Part shown: positions 9,542-17,474 of the stretch, one piece after another
Numbering within the stretch: the first letter of the stretch is position 1
Layout of the letters: the number at the start of each line of letters is the position of its first letter
NCBI RefSeq assembly: GCF_030930995.1
Contig: NZ_CP133217.1
Span: 3,338,001-3,402,000, forward strand
Reading direction: 5' to 3'
Origin: Thiothrix subterranea
GTDB lineage: Bacteria; Pseudomonadota; Gammaproteobacteria; Thiotrichales; Thiotrichaceae
Length of the DNA: 64,000 nucleotides
The notes under the pieces: generated by a model
Databases searched by the model: none
What the model was told of the DNA's origin: nothing
The model's input: the letters and a program-made list of their open reading frames with translations, nothing else
Translations under genes and position numbers: made by a program

Positions 9542-11128
9542 ATGACGACTGCCTCTAACTTGCCTGTCACCCGCGCTTTGCTGAGCGTTTCCGACAAATC
9601 CGGCGTGCTGGAATTTGCCCAGTTCCTGCATAGCCAAGGCGTACATTTACTGTCCACGGGCGGCACTGCCAAGCTGCTGGCAGATAATGGCGTACCCGTC
9701 ACCGAAGTGTCCGACTACACCGGCTTCCCGGAAATGATGGATGGGCGCGTGAAAACCCTGCACCCAAAAATTCACGGCGGCATTTTGGCACGTCGCGGAC
9801 AAGATGATGCGGTCATGGCAGAACACAATATCGGACGTATCGACCTGATCGTGGTTAACCTTTATCCGTTTGAAGCCACCGTTTCCAAACCCGGTTGCAG
9901 CTTTGAAGACGCGGTTGAAAACATCGACATCGGCGGCCCCACGATGGTTCGCGCCAGTGCCAAAAACCACGCGCACGTCACTATCGTGACTGAACCCGGC
10001 GATTACGCCCGTATTCAGGCGGAAATGGAAGCCAGCGCAGGCTGCATCACCCCTGCTACCCGTTTTGATTTGGCGATTAAAGCGTTTGAACACACCGCAC
10101 GTTACGACGGCATGATTGCCAACTATTTCGGCGCACGGGTCGGCGAAGCCAGCCATGCAGCACCCGCGACTTTCCCGCGCACTTTCAGCCTGCAAGTCGA
10201 GAAGAAGCAAGATTGCCGTTACGGTGAAAACAGCCATCAAGCAGGTGCGTTTTACGCGGAATACAACGCCCCGCAAGGCAGCATTGCTACCGCCATCCAG
10301 ATTCAAGGCAAGGAATTGTCTTACAACAATATCGCCGACACCGATGCCGCGCTCGAATGCGTCAAGCAATTCGACGGCGCACCGGCTTGCGTTATCGTCA
10401 AGCACGCTAACCCGTGCGGCGTTGCCATCGGCGCGAATTTGCTGGAAGCTTACAACCGCGCTTACAGCACTGACCCTGAATCGGCATTCGGCGGCATTAT
10501 TGCATTCAACCAACCGTTAGACGGCGAAACCGCAAAAGTGATCGTGGATCGTCAGTTTGTGGAAGTCATTATCGCACCGGGGGTTTCGCCTGAAGCTGTT
10601 GCGGTGGTTGCTGCCAAGAAAAACGTGCGTTTATTGACCGTGGATCAATGGGGTTCAGAAGTGGCTAACCGCCTCGACTTCAAACGGGTTAACGGTGGCT
10701 TGCTGGTGCAAACGGCTGACATCGCGTTGCTGGATGAGCTGAAAGTCGTGTCTACGCGCCAACCAACGGATGCCGAGTTGCTCGACCTGCAATTTGCTTG
10801 GAAGGTTGCCAAATTCGTTAAATCCAACGCGATTGTCTACGCCAGCGGTAATATGACGATTGGTGTGGGCGCGGGTCAAATGAGCCGTATCAATTCAGCA
10901 CGCATTGCCGCCATCAAAGCCGAACACGCTGGTTTAGTTGTGCCGGGTTCCGTGATGGCATCGGATGCATTCTTCCCGTTCCGCGATGGTATCGACAGTG
11001 CCGCCGCCGCAGGTATCAAAGCGGTGATTCAACCGGGTGGTTCCATGCGCGATGAAGAAGTCATTGCGGCGGCAAATGAGCATGGGATGGCGATGGTGTT
11101 CACGGGGATGCGCCATTTCAGGCACTAA
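9542..11128 (+). CDS. purH: Bifunctional AICAR transformylase / IMP cyclohydrolase PurH
   Basis: This 528-residue enzyme catalyses the last two steps of IMP synthesis. The N-terminal MGS-like cyclohydrolase domain shows [31 protein letters not shown] and VVNLYPFE; the C-terminal transformylase domain shows the KHANPCGVA motif and ends GMRHFRH. The frame is open from 9482, but the ATG at 9542 starts the conserved protein. It stands alone here (no purD next to it) and is followed by a strong intrinsic terminator. Confidence 0.96.
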   Translation: MTTASNLPVTRALLSVSDKSGVLEFAQFLHSQGVHLLSTGGTAKLLADNGVPVTEVSDYTGFPEMMDGRVKTLHPKIHGGILARRGQDDAVMAEHNIGRIDLIVVNLYPFEATVSKPGCSFEDAVENIDIGGPTMVRASAKNHAHVTIVTEPGDYARIQAEMEASAGCITPATRFDLAIKAFEHTARYDGMIANYFGARVGEASHAAPATFPRTFSLQVEKKQDCRYGENSHQAGAFYAEYNAPQGSIATAIQIQGKELSYNNIADTDAALECVKQFDGAPACVIVKHANPCGVAIGANLLEAYNRAYSTDPESAFGGIIAFNQPLDGETAKVIVDRQFVEVIIAPGVSPEAVAVVAAKKNVRLLTVDQWGSEVANRLDFKRVNGGLLVQTADIALLDELKVVSTRQPTDAELLDLQFAWKVAKFVKSNAIVYASGNMTIGVGAGQMSRINSARIAAIKAEHAGLVVPGSVMASDAFFPFRDGIDSAAAAGIKAVIQPGGSMRDEEVIAAANEHGMAMVFTGMRHFRH

Positions 11129-11149
11129 TGGCTAATCAATAGTCACCGC

Positions 11150-11176
11150 AAAAAGGGCGCAATGTGCGCCCTTTTT
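11150..11176. terminator. Intrinsic terminator after purH
   Basis: A perfect 12-bp stem, AAAAAGGGCGCA / TGCGCCCTTTTT, encloses a 3-nt loop. It ends in a T-run and, read the other way, also has an A/T flank, so it can serve both purH and the convergent gene whose stop codon touches it. Confidence 0.9.
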
Positions 11177-11535
11177 CAAAATGGTACGTGGAACAGTTGG
11201 CGAATGCCTTGTTTCATGCGACTGCTGGCACTTTCTGATTGTGATTGCGAGGCAGCAAAGACTTCACGCGGCGTATAGCCAAACGTTTCGTTAAACATGC
11301 CAAAGTCGATGCGAAAACTTTCACCTTCCACGTAATAAGAAAGCAATTCAACTAACGGCATTTCGCGATCATGGTGCGGTCTAACGGTTTTAATAAAACC
11401 TTGACGGCTTAACTCTGTCGTCGCCTTGATAATGCGCTTGCGATTATTTTCATCGACAACATGCCATGCGATTAAACCACTTTCCGGGGTTGCCTGATCA
11501 TGGTCAATGGCTTTTAGGGTAAATGTCTTAATCAT
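11176..11535 (-). CDS. Conserved hypothetical protein
   Basis: The ATG at 11535 (residues MIKTFTLK...) follows an AGGAAA box and gives 119 residues; the frame stays open to 11568 but without a better start. The protein is soluble, with a basic central segment (NRKRIIKATTELSRQGFI) that could be helical, and no membrane or signal segment. I recognise no domain. Upstream lies a 25-bp palindromic AT-rich site (11570-11594) that may be its operator. Confidence 0.6.
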   Translation of the reverse strand: MIKTFTLKAIDHDQATPESGLIAWHVVDENNRKRIIKATTELSRQGFIKTVRPHHDREMPLVELLSYYVEGESFRIDFGMFNETFGYTPREVFAASQSQSESASSRMKQGIRQLFHVPF

Positions 11536-11569
11536 CGTCTGTTTCCTGTGACCCACCAATAGTAGCAAG

Positions 11570-11594
11570 TTATCATAAAATTTATATATGATAA
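11570..11594. promoter_or_regulatory. AT-rich inverted repeat upstream of the 11176-11535 gene
   Basis: TTATCATA (11570-11577) is repeated as TATGATAA (11587-11594) with a 9-nt spacer, giving a near-symmetrical 25-bp site centred about 47 bp upstream of the ATG. Its position in a promoter zone suggests an operator. It is A/T-rich, so chance is possible. Confidence 0.35.
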
Positions 11595-11641
11595 ATATAA
11601 GCTAATGAACCAAAGATGAACAGAGAACAATTATTAAGCAA

Positions 11642-12373
11642 TTAAGCGTGACTAGCCGCTAACGGAATCCACGTGCCATTGACCAAGCCTTCAATGGGTT
11701 GGAAGTTAATTTTGTAGCACATTTTGGGCGATTCATCGATCCAATAACCGGGGTACACAAACGCCAAACCGCATTGACGCGCTTGCTCAATTTGCCACAG
11801 TACCGCGAATGTACCCAAACCGCGTGCCTCACTGACAGAAGGATCAAAAAAAGTATAAACGGATGATAAGCCATTGTTTAATTCATCCACAGCCGCCACC
11901 GCTAACAAACGCTCTTGTTCCCAAAACTCGACTAACCAAGTTTTGCACCAGCGTGTCAGCAAAAATCCGGCAAACGTATCCATGCTGTCCGTATCCATAC
12001 CCCCACCGGTATGGCGTTGTTGAATATAATCCCGATACAAGGCAGCGTATTCGTCTTTAAAACCACTACGATTTACCACCACCCGTAAATCTTGATTACG
12101 TTTCCAATTGCGGCGCTGGGAACGGTTGGGTTTGAACGCATTCACCGCAATACGGCTGGAAACACAAGCGCTGCAATGGCGACAATGCGGACGGTAAACA
12201 TCACCGCCACTGCGCCGAAAGCCACTATCCAACAAGCGCCCATACAACTCAGACGTCATCTTGTAACAAGGGTCAACCAACAAATTCATTGCCTGACGAT
12301 CAGGCAAATACGGGCAAGGATGCACAGCAGTGATATACAGATTAAGACTGGCTTCTGCTGACATCCGATTCAT
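11642..12373 (-). CDS. bpt: Aspartate/glutamate leucyltransferase (N-end rule)
   Basis: This 243-residue protein belongs to the Bpt/Ate family that transfers an amino acid from an aminoacyl-tRNA to N-terminal acidic residues, marking proteins for ClpS/ClpAP. Visible motifs are the N-terminal PCPYLPDRQAMNL, the Cys pair region CRHCSACVSSR, the RHTGGGMD segment and the C-terminal FVYPGYWI...MCYKINFQP. Bacterial members with this N-terminus normally transfer Leu. The usual neighbour aat is absent. It lies 3 bp downstream of the FNR-like gene, so the two are probably cotranscribed. Confidence 0.9.
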   Translation of the reverse strand: MNRMSAEASLNLYITAVHPCPYLPDRQAMNLLVDPCYKMTSELYGRLLDSGFRRSGGDVYRPHCRHCSACVSSRIAVNAFKPNRSQRRNWKRNQDLRVVVNRSGFKDEYAALYRDYIQQRHTGGGMDTDSMDTFAGFLLTRWCKTWLVEFWEQERLLAVAAVDELNNGLSSVYTFFDPSVSEARGLGTFAVLWQIEQARQCGLAFVYPGYWIDESPKMCYKINFQPIEGLVNGTWIPLAASHA

Positions 12374-12376
12374 GAC

Positions 12377-13081
12377 TCAACAACTCCCACTGGAACAGAC
12401 TGCTTTACGCAAGCCATCAACATTTTCAAGCTGAATGCTACCGCGTTGTTCGTTAAGAAACCCTTGGCGCTTCCAATCCGACAGAAAACGGCTCACGGTT
12501 TCGATCGTCAAACCCAATAATTCACCGATTTCAGCACGAGATAATGATAAAGCCACCCACCCACCGTTGCTGTTTTCACACCAACGAATCAGGAACGAAG
12601 CGAGACGCTCTGCGGCTTTTTTAGCACCCAATTCCAACATCATGTCTTCAGCTTCACGCAAATGCTGAATCCAACGTTTCATCATGGTGTTTTCGATTTC
12701 GGCATTTTGTTTTTTTAATTCTGACAGATCTGCTAAGGGTAAACGGCAGACTTCAATGTCATTAAGGGGAATCGCGGTATGGTTATAAGCTTCCCCGGCA
12801 AAACCGTCGGAACCAAACAAATCACCGGTACGCAACACCCGCACAATCTGGGTACGGCCATTAGGCAGGGTTTTAATCAGCTTCACCAAGCCTTTGCGCA
12901 AGGTAAACGCATTCACGGAATTATCGCCCTGATGGTAAACCGTTTCATCGGCAGCATAGGTGACGACAGACGGTTGAAACGCCTGTATTTCAATGAGCCT
13001 ATCCCGTGGCAATTGCGCAAAAATACTCAAATGCCGAATCTGGCAGGATTGGCAGTGTCCCCTACCTTTGATGTTTGACAT
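12377..13081 (-). CDS. Crp/FNR-family regulator with three of the four FNR cysteines (first paralogue)
   Basis: This 234-residue protein has an N-terminal cysteine segment, a cyclic-nucleotide-type beta-barrel (about 20-130), a dimer helix and an HTH (SRAEIGELLGLTIETVSRF). Cys10, Cys13 and Cys112 correspond to E. coli FNR Cys20, Cys23 and Cys122, with the same 99-residue gap between the last two. The position of FNR Cys29 is Ser19. Recognition-helix residues E..SR (in ETVSR) match FNR, so TTGAT-type half-sites are expected. Two more cysteines close the C-terminus (VCSSGSC). Its ribosome site (GGAGAGG) forms one arm of a perfect inverted repeat with 13142-13153. Its paralogue is at 17475. Confidence 0.9.
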   Translation of the reverse strand: MSNIKGRGHCQSCQIRHLSIFAQLPRDRLIEIQAFQPSVVTYAADETVYHQGDNSVNAFTLRKGLVKLIKTLPNGRTQIVRVLRTGDLFGSDGFAGEAYNHTAIPLNDIEVCRLPLADLSELKKQNAEIENTMMKRWIQHLREAEDMMLELGAKKAAERLASFLIRWCENSNGGWVALSLSRAEIGELLGLTIETVSRFLSDWKRQGFLNEQRGSIQLENVDGLRKAVCSSGSC

Positions 13082-13153
13082 ACCCTCTCCTTAGTTTTAC
13101 CGCTAGTATAACGGCATATTACCCTTATACTCTAAGTGTATGGAGAGGGTATG
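13079..13153. repeat. 12-bp perfect inverted repeat around the FNR-like gene start
   Basis: CATACCCTCTCC (13079-13090) is repeated inverted as GGAGAGGGTATG (13142-13153). The left arm contains the start codon and ribosome site of the FNR-like gene, so the leader mRNA could fold to hide them. Inside the loop, AGTATAA (13105-13111) and TTATACT (13125-13131) form a second inverted repeat with a 13-nt spacer. Confidence 0.6.
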
Positions 13154-13167
13154 GCAAGAAGCCCGCG

Positions 13168-13818
13168 TTACTGCGCGAGATTTTTCACGACCACAAAAGC
13201 ACCGCGCAAATCGCCTTCTTTATAACCCGTGGCTTTGTCTTGTGGGTACAGCTCGGTTAACTTAGCGGTGACGGCTGGGCTGAGTTCGGTGCCGTGGCAT
13301 TTCAAACAAACCGCAGCGGTCGGGATCGCTTTCATGAAACGGAATTCATTGTTGACCACTTCCGCGTAAGCGATGGTTGCAGGGTCTTCACCGGCGGCTT
13401 TTTTCGCTTCAAAATCGTTTAATACAGCGGTTTGCCATTCATTGGCCTGACCCATTACTGGGTTACGGTTTTTCAAGCTTACCCGGCTGACTTCCATGCC
13501 CTTTTCGGCTGAAACGGCTTTGGCAATTTCCGGCGCTTTGGTGTGGCAAATGCCCATTGCTTCAACCGGGCCACCGGCTTTCATGGCGGCTTCGAGTTCG
13601 CCTTTGAGTGTGCCACCCAAGGCTTGTACAGCACCTTTGGCGGATTCTACCAACGCGGCTTTGTCAACGGCGGGCGCAGCAGATGCCGGAGCCGCTTGTT
13701 GTGCAGCGACGTCGGTTTGAGCCGGAGCAGCAGCAGGCGCTTCAGCGGCTTTCTCTGCTTTTTCACCGCACGCGGTCAGCAATGCTGCCAAACTCACCAT
13801 TACCATATACTTATTCAT
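13168..13818 (-). CDS. Periplasmic c-type haem lipoprotein, DUF3365/Tll0287-like
   Basis: This 216-residue protein has a lipoprotein signal with lipobox LTAC (Cys17) and an Ala/Pro-rich tether (to about 50). A DUF3365-type domain follows, with one haem-binding motif, CLKCH, near residue 172. Conserved-looking segments are GICHTKAPEIA and VSLKNRNPVMGQANEWQ. A membrane-anchored, periplasm-facing redox or sensor haem protein is likely. A near-consensus FNR box (13892-13905) lies about 80 bp upstream of the start, consistent with control by one of the flanking FNR-like regulators. Confidence 0.85.
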   Translation of the reverse strand: MNKYMVMVSLAALLTACGEKAEKAAEAPAAAPAQTDVAAQQAAPASAAPAVDKAALVESAKGAVQALGGTLKGELEAAMKAGGPVEAMGICHTKAPEIAKAVSAEKGMEVSRVSLKNRNPVMGQANEWQTAVLNDFEAKKAAGEDPATIAYAEVVNNEFRFMKAIPTAAVCLKCHGTELSPAVTAKLTELYPQDKATGYKEGDLRGAFVVVKNLAQ

Positions 13819-13891
13819 ATCAACACCTTCACATTAAAAATAATAACCTAAAGCACGCCGAGCAAACTGCCTGAACCCTTGCCTCGGTGCA

Positions 13892-13905
13892 TTGAAAAAG
13901 ATCAA
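13892..13905. promoter_or_regulatory. Candidate FNR box
   Basis: TTGAAAAAGATCAA matches the FNR consensus TTGAT-N4-ATCAA at 9 of 10 fixed positions and has the correct 14-bp length. It is centred about 80 bp upstream of the haem lipoprotein's start and overlaps the 3' end of the gene at 13902. Confidence 0.5.
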
Positions 13906-14369
13906 AAATTATCGGCTAAGCCAGCTTCATCCTTGATGAACAAAATGTTATCGACCTTACCAGCTTTCACTTTCACCAGGGTAACGTGATCTTTTTGACG
14001 CGGCATGAACGCCAAATCTGCGGCCTCATAGCCCAGCACAATCGTGTAAGGGCGTTCCTGCATTTTCGGAATCGCAAACATTTTAGTAATCATGCTCGGC
14101 ATCCCGCTAATGTCTGCCAAAAAATACGCCTGCTTGCTGGTCAGAAAATCGGGCGTTTGCTGTTTCAGATAATCATTGACCAAATCGGATGCGGGTTTTT
14201 CCACCGTGAATAACAGCGTTTGAGCGTCGGGCGCAACCGTGACGGCTTTGTCGTGCTGATCTTTCAGCGTAATCGCGGGCAAACTATCACCGACCTTCAA
14301 TTCAGCCGCAAATGCGGTGGTATTCAAGCCGACACACAGCAAGGTAAGTAATAACAATTTTTTCAACAT
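13902..14369 (-). CDS. Secreted thioredoxin-fold-like protein without CxxC
   Basis: This 155-residue protein has a signal peptide (cleavage near AFA-AE, residue 21). The mature start is typical of AhpC/TlpA-like folds (LKVGDSLPAITLKDQHDKAV). No CxxC is present and no Cys remains after the signal peptide, so a disulfide role is unlikely. Similar proteins are sometimes annotated as YtfJ-like or as FAD/FMN dehydrogenase without good reason. It lies between the haem lipoprotein and the His-rich barrel on the same strand, so cotranscription is likely. Confidence 0.6.
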   Translation of the reverse strand: MLKKLLLLTLLCVGLNTTAFAAELKVGDSLPAITLKDQHDKAVTVAPDAQTLLFTVEKPASDLVNDYLKQQTPDFLTSKQAYFLADISGMPSMITKMFAIPKMQERPYTIVLGYEAADLAFMPRQKDHVTLVKVKAGKVDNILFIKDEAGLADNF

Positions 14370-14393
14370 AAAAACCTCTCAGGTTCATTAGGG

Positions 14394-15719
14394 TTAGTGA
14401 TCGTGGTGGTCGCCGTCATGTCCGCCATCCAGACGCCACTGGTATTGCAGCATGAGTTGGTCAAAGGTTTTATTCACGGCTTCGCTGCGCCCGTCGCCGT
14501 TGGTGTCTTCACCAATATCAAGGTTATTGTGCGCCGCTTCCAAACGCAGTTGATGCTGCTTTGCGGGCTGCCAAGTAACTGCAACTGTATTGCGCTTCAT
14601 ATCATTGAAATAGCTGGTCTGGGTTGGAAACGGTGGCGCACTGGGGCGACGTGCTTCATGTGTACCACCGACCCGTTCATGGCGCAAACCCACCTGCCAT
14701 TTTGGGGCTATTTGGTAAGTCCCTTGCATCGAATACCCATCAACGTGCAAATCACGCGGCTGTCCGAGCAAATTGGGCTTGTCTTCGTGGAAATTCAGCG
14801 TCAAGTCTTTGTTCTGGTAAAGGTATTCGGCTGCCAATCTGAAATCGCCCACTTTACTGCTTTTTCCCGCATTGTGTGCATACGCGGCGTTGGTGCTCCA
14901 CAGCGTGGCTTCGCCACTCAAACCGTGGTCAGCTTCATTGATACCGGGGTGGTATTGGTGCAATTCCTGATGCTGGCGCGATTTGAGGTAGGACACACCA
15001 CCGCTGATGGCGTGTTTTTCGCCCAAATCTTTTTCAGCTTTGACGTAAACATGGCTAACTTGCGGAAAATCAGGCTGTTCGGGGTAAGTAATATTGGCGA
15101 CGCCACCTTTGCTGGTTTGGTAGCCAGTAACGCTGTCTTCTTGCGCCGCAATGCCACGATTGCCGCCATCTAATAGCTCTATGCCGGTTTTTAGGTGCGT
15201 TCCGGCGATTTCCGGCTGCCATTCCAATTGCACGCCCTCTTCAATCAAACCGCCATCCAGCAACATTTGCACCGGCAAGTTTTGCTGCACGAATTCGGAT
15301 TCGTGTGGGTGAATATTGTTCGCACCGAAAGCACTCAACAGCTTGCCCGCTTTCACACTAGTATTGGCAGGCAAACGGTAACGCGCCCATGCTTCCTCCA
15401 ACTCTGCTTCACCATCTTCCGGTAAAATCACACCTTTGATGCGCCCATCGAGCTTATCGCTGGCCTGCCAATCCAGCCCCGCTTCAATACTGCGGAGGTG
15501 TGCGCCCTGCTCCAAGCCACCGTGCGAATGCCCCTCATGACCGCCCGCGCCGTCGCTGTGAACATTGTAAACACCCAGCGCTTCTCCGGCATAACTTCCG
15601 GCAGCGCCGCTTTCTGAATCGCCATAAATCACCGAATCGACATACAGTAACGGTTCGACTTCCACCGCCAATACATTACCAGACGCCAGCAACACACCCA
15701 CTGCCAAATTTATGTTCAT
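14394..15719 (-). CDS. His-rich outer-membrane beta-barrel (porin-like; metal-associated family)
   Basis: From the ATG at 15719 (behind an AAGGATG box) this is a 441-residue protein with a signal peptide and alternating beta-strand patterns to the end. It has no TonB box or plug that I can see. A His-rich loop (GGHEGHSHGG) near residue 60 and a His/Asp-rich C-terminus (GGHDGDHHDH) suggest divalent-metal binding. Segments LKAGKLLSAFG-type and NIHPHESEFVQQ resemble a family often labelled zinc-regulated outer-membrane receptor. A 13-bp palindrome lies in the promoter zone. Porin-like metal uptake or sequestration is an inference. Confidence 0.7.
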   Translation of the reverse strand: MNINLAVGVLLASGNVLAVEVEPLLYVDSVIYGDSESGAAGSYAGEALGVYNVHSDGAGGHEGHSHGGLEQGAHLRSIEAGLDWQASDKLDGRIKGVILPEDGEAELEEAWARYRLPANTSVKAGKLLSAFGANNIHPHESEFVQQNLPVQMLLDGGLIEEGVQLEWQPEIAGTHLKTGIELLDGGNRGIAAQEDSVTGYQTSKGGVANITYPEQPDFPQVSHVYVKAEKDLGEKHAISGGVSYLKSRQHQELHQYHPGINEADHGLSGEATLWSTNAAYAHNAGKSSKVGDFRLAAEYLYQNKDLTLNFHEDKPNLLGQPRDLHVDGYSMQGTYQIAPKWQVGLRHERVGGTHEARRPSAPPFPTQTSYFNDMKRNTVAVTWQPAKQHQLRLEAAHNNLDIGEDTNGDGRSEAVNKTFDQLMLQYQWRLDGGHDGDHHDH

Positions 15720-15737
15720 TTTCCCATCCTTTAAATT

Positions 15738-15750
15738 GCAACTAAGTTGC
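15738..15750. promoter_or_regulatory. Palindrome GCAACT-A-AGTTGC upstream of the His-rich barrel
   Basis: This is a perfect 6+1+6 palindrome 19 bp upstream of the ATG, overlapping a second imperfect palindrome (AAGTTGCGACTT). A tandem overlapping operator is plausible. The His-rich target suggests a metal regulator, but the sequence is not a classical Zur or Fur box. Confidence 0.4.
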
Positions 15751-15801
15751 GACTTATAGCACAAGAAAACCGTATTGCCGATTGAAATTCCGCAATCCGC
15801 A

Positions 15802-16077
15802 TTAGAGTTGGCGAGGTTTCAATACTTTGTGTTCAAACACAAAACTGCCAAACGGGATAAAAGCCGCAAACAAACCCAAGCCCAATTGCTTGAGATTTAG
15901 GTGTTTACCAACAAAAAAAGCGACTAAAGCCACTACATAAGCAATAAAGGCTGCGCCATGAATCGAACCTACTAAAGTGACAGCTTCGGGGTATCCCAGT
16001 AGACGCTTGGCGGGAACAGCCAAAAATAGCAGTAATAATAAGGTGCTGCCTTCGAGAATGGCAATTTTACTCAGCAT
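15802..16077 (-). CDS. DUF3817 small membrane protein
   Basis: This protein of about 91 residues (ATG at 16077; a TTG at 16089 would add four) has three membrane helices. The segment SIHGAAFIAYVVALV with its His is typical of DUF3817. Function unknown. It is divergent from the multi-helix membrane protein at 16263, with an A/T-rich spacer between them. Confidence 0.75.
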   Translation of the reverse strand: MLSKIAILEGSTLLLLLFLAVPAKRLLGYPEAVTLVGSIHGAAFIAYVVALVAFFVGKHLNLKQLGLGLFAAFIPFGSFVFEHKVLKPRQL

Positions 16078-16262
16078 GAGAATTCTCAATAACGGTGATC
16101 AGACGCTCAGAATGCGTATTTTCCGAGTGTTTTACTTTGATATTTCTAAATTTGGCAAAAATTTAATCAAAAATTGCGGCAGACTTTGTGATTTAACAAA
16201 ACAATCTAAATTAGAAATTAATAATATAATTACATATTAACTTTTAGATGGAGAACATCACC
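16078..16262. promoter_or_regulatory. A/T-rich divergent promoter region
   Basis: This 185-bp spacer is strongly A/T-rich compared with its neighbours. It holds a TTGAT half-site (16137-16141) followed by a poor second half, a TCTAA-A-TTAGA palindrome and several possible -10 boxes. FNR-type control is plausible because FNR-like genes flank the region, but no site is near-perfect. Confidence 0.35.
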
Positions 16263-17474
16263 ATGTTCAACTTACGTCACAAATTAGGGGATGCTTATTC
16301 CCCACTGTATTTCTTATCGGCATTAGGTGCAGGTGGCGCAGTTGTCACCTTTTTTATGTACCTGATGTTCATGACCCCGCACAAAGGCACGCCGATACCC
16401 ACATGGGAATCGTTGCAGGCAGTGCTGCAAGGTGACAACCCGATGTTGCAATTGCTGGTAGCCGTTTCGCTGTTGGGAATTATCGTACTTTCTGTGTTGC
16501 ATGTGCGCTTGCTGGTATGGAATGTGAATGAATACCGCTACTTCCGCCAAAGCGCAACCTTCCATAAATTGCGCCAAAGCAATTCGGAAGTGCAATTGAT
16601 GGCGATTCCACTGACATTTGCGATGACGATTAACGTCGGTTTCATTTTGGGTGCGCTGTTTGTGCCGGGATTGTGGAATGTGGTGGAATATTTGTTCCCG
16701 CTGGCAATTCTAGCATTCGGGATTACTGGCTGGTTTGCAGCACGTATTTTCATTGATTTTATGAGTCGGGTGCTGGTCACGGGGCATTTTGATTGCAGCC
16801 GCAATAATAACCTGAGTCAGATGCTGGCCATTTTTGCGTTTGGCATGATTGGGGTGGGGTTTTCCGCTGCGGCGGCGATGAGCGAAGTGCCGCTGACCTC
16901 CGGTATTGGTTTGGTGCTATCACTGCTGTTTATTAGTACGGCAAGTTTATTGGCAGTCACCAAGTTGATTTTGGGCTTCCGCGCTATGTTGGAACATGGC
17001 ATTGACCGTGAATCCTCGGTGTCATTGTGGATCATTATCCCTATCATTACCGTGAGTGGCATTGCGCTGTATCGCTTGTCAATGGCGATGCACCACAATT
17101 TTGGCTTGCATGTTGAACCGGTTGAAAGCCTTGGGCTACTGACCGTGCTGCTCAGTGTGCAAATTTTGTTTGCGATACTGGGCTACGCTGTCATGAAAAA
17201 GCTGGGCTATTTTGATGCCTATGTGTACGGCAAGGAAAAAAGTGCGGGGTCATTCGCGCTGATTTGCCCAGGGGTGGCGGGTTATGTGATGGGCTTTTTC
17301 TTTATCCATGTCGGGTTGGTCGGCACCGGCTTACTGGAAAAGAATTCGCTGGCGTATTTCTTCCTGCTCGTGCCGTTGGTGGTGTTGCAAATCCAAACCT
17401 TGTGGGGTTTGTTTCACTTGAATGCTAAGTTGTTGAAACAACAGCCGCTACTACCGCTGCCGATAACGGCGTAA
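16263..17474 (+). CDS. Polytopic inner-membrane protein, possible TsoY-type family
   Basis: This 403-residue protein has about ten membrane helices and short loops. A GGAG box favours the ATG at 16263 over that at 16248. Notable residues in or near membranes include His-rich spots (MAMHHNFGLHVEP) and the cysteine motifs HFDCSRNNN and ICPGVAGY; the CPG site would be a natural redox or selenocysteine-equivalent position. I have only a weak recollection that such proteins are catalogued as the TsoY (seleno)protein family and cannot confirm it. It lies tail to tail (adjacent stops) with the second FNR-like gene. Confidence 0.65.
   Translation: MFNLRHKLGDAYSPLYFLSALGAGGAVVTFFMYLMFMTPHKGTPIPTWESLQAVLQGDNPMLQLLVAVSLLGIIVLSVLHVRLLVWNVNEYRYFRQSATFHKLRQSNSEVQLMAIPLTFAMTINVGFILGALFVPGLWNVVEYLFPLAILAFGITGWFAARIFIDFMSRVLVTGHFDCSRNNNLSQMLAIFAFGMIGVGFSAAAAMSEVPLTSGIGLVLSLLFISTASLLAVTKLILGFRAMLEHGIDRESSVSLWIIIPIITVSGIALYRLSMAMHHNFGLHVEPVESLGLLTVLLSVQILFAILGYAVMKKLGYFDAYVYGKEKSAGSFALICPGVAGYVMGFFFIHVGLVGTGLLEKNSLAYFFLLVPLVVLQIQTLWGLFHLNAKLLKQQPLLPLPITA

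Noticed and set aside
9647-10513. Long minus-strand ORF (288 codons) opposite purH
   Set aside because: It lies wholly inside the conserved purH gene, has no plausible ribosome site and shows no recognisable domain; it is a codon-bias shadow.
14397-15173. Plus-strand ORF (258 codons) opposite the His-rich barrel
   Set aside because: No ribosome site and no family resemblance; the minus-strand gene has a signal peptide and a good start.
16137-16150. TTGATATTTCTAAA as an FNR box
   Set aside because: Only one half-site is good; the second half matches 3 of 5 positions in an A/T-rich background.
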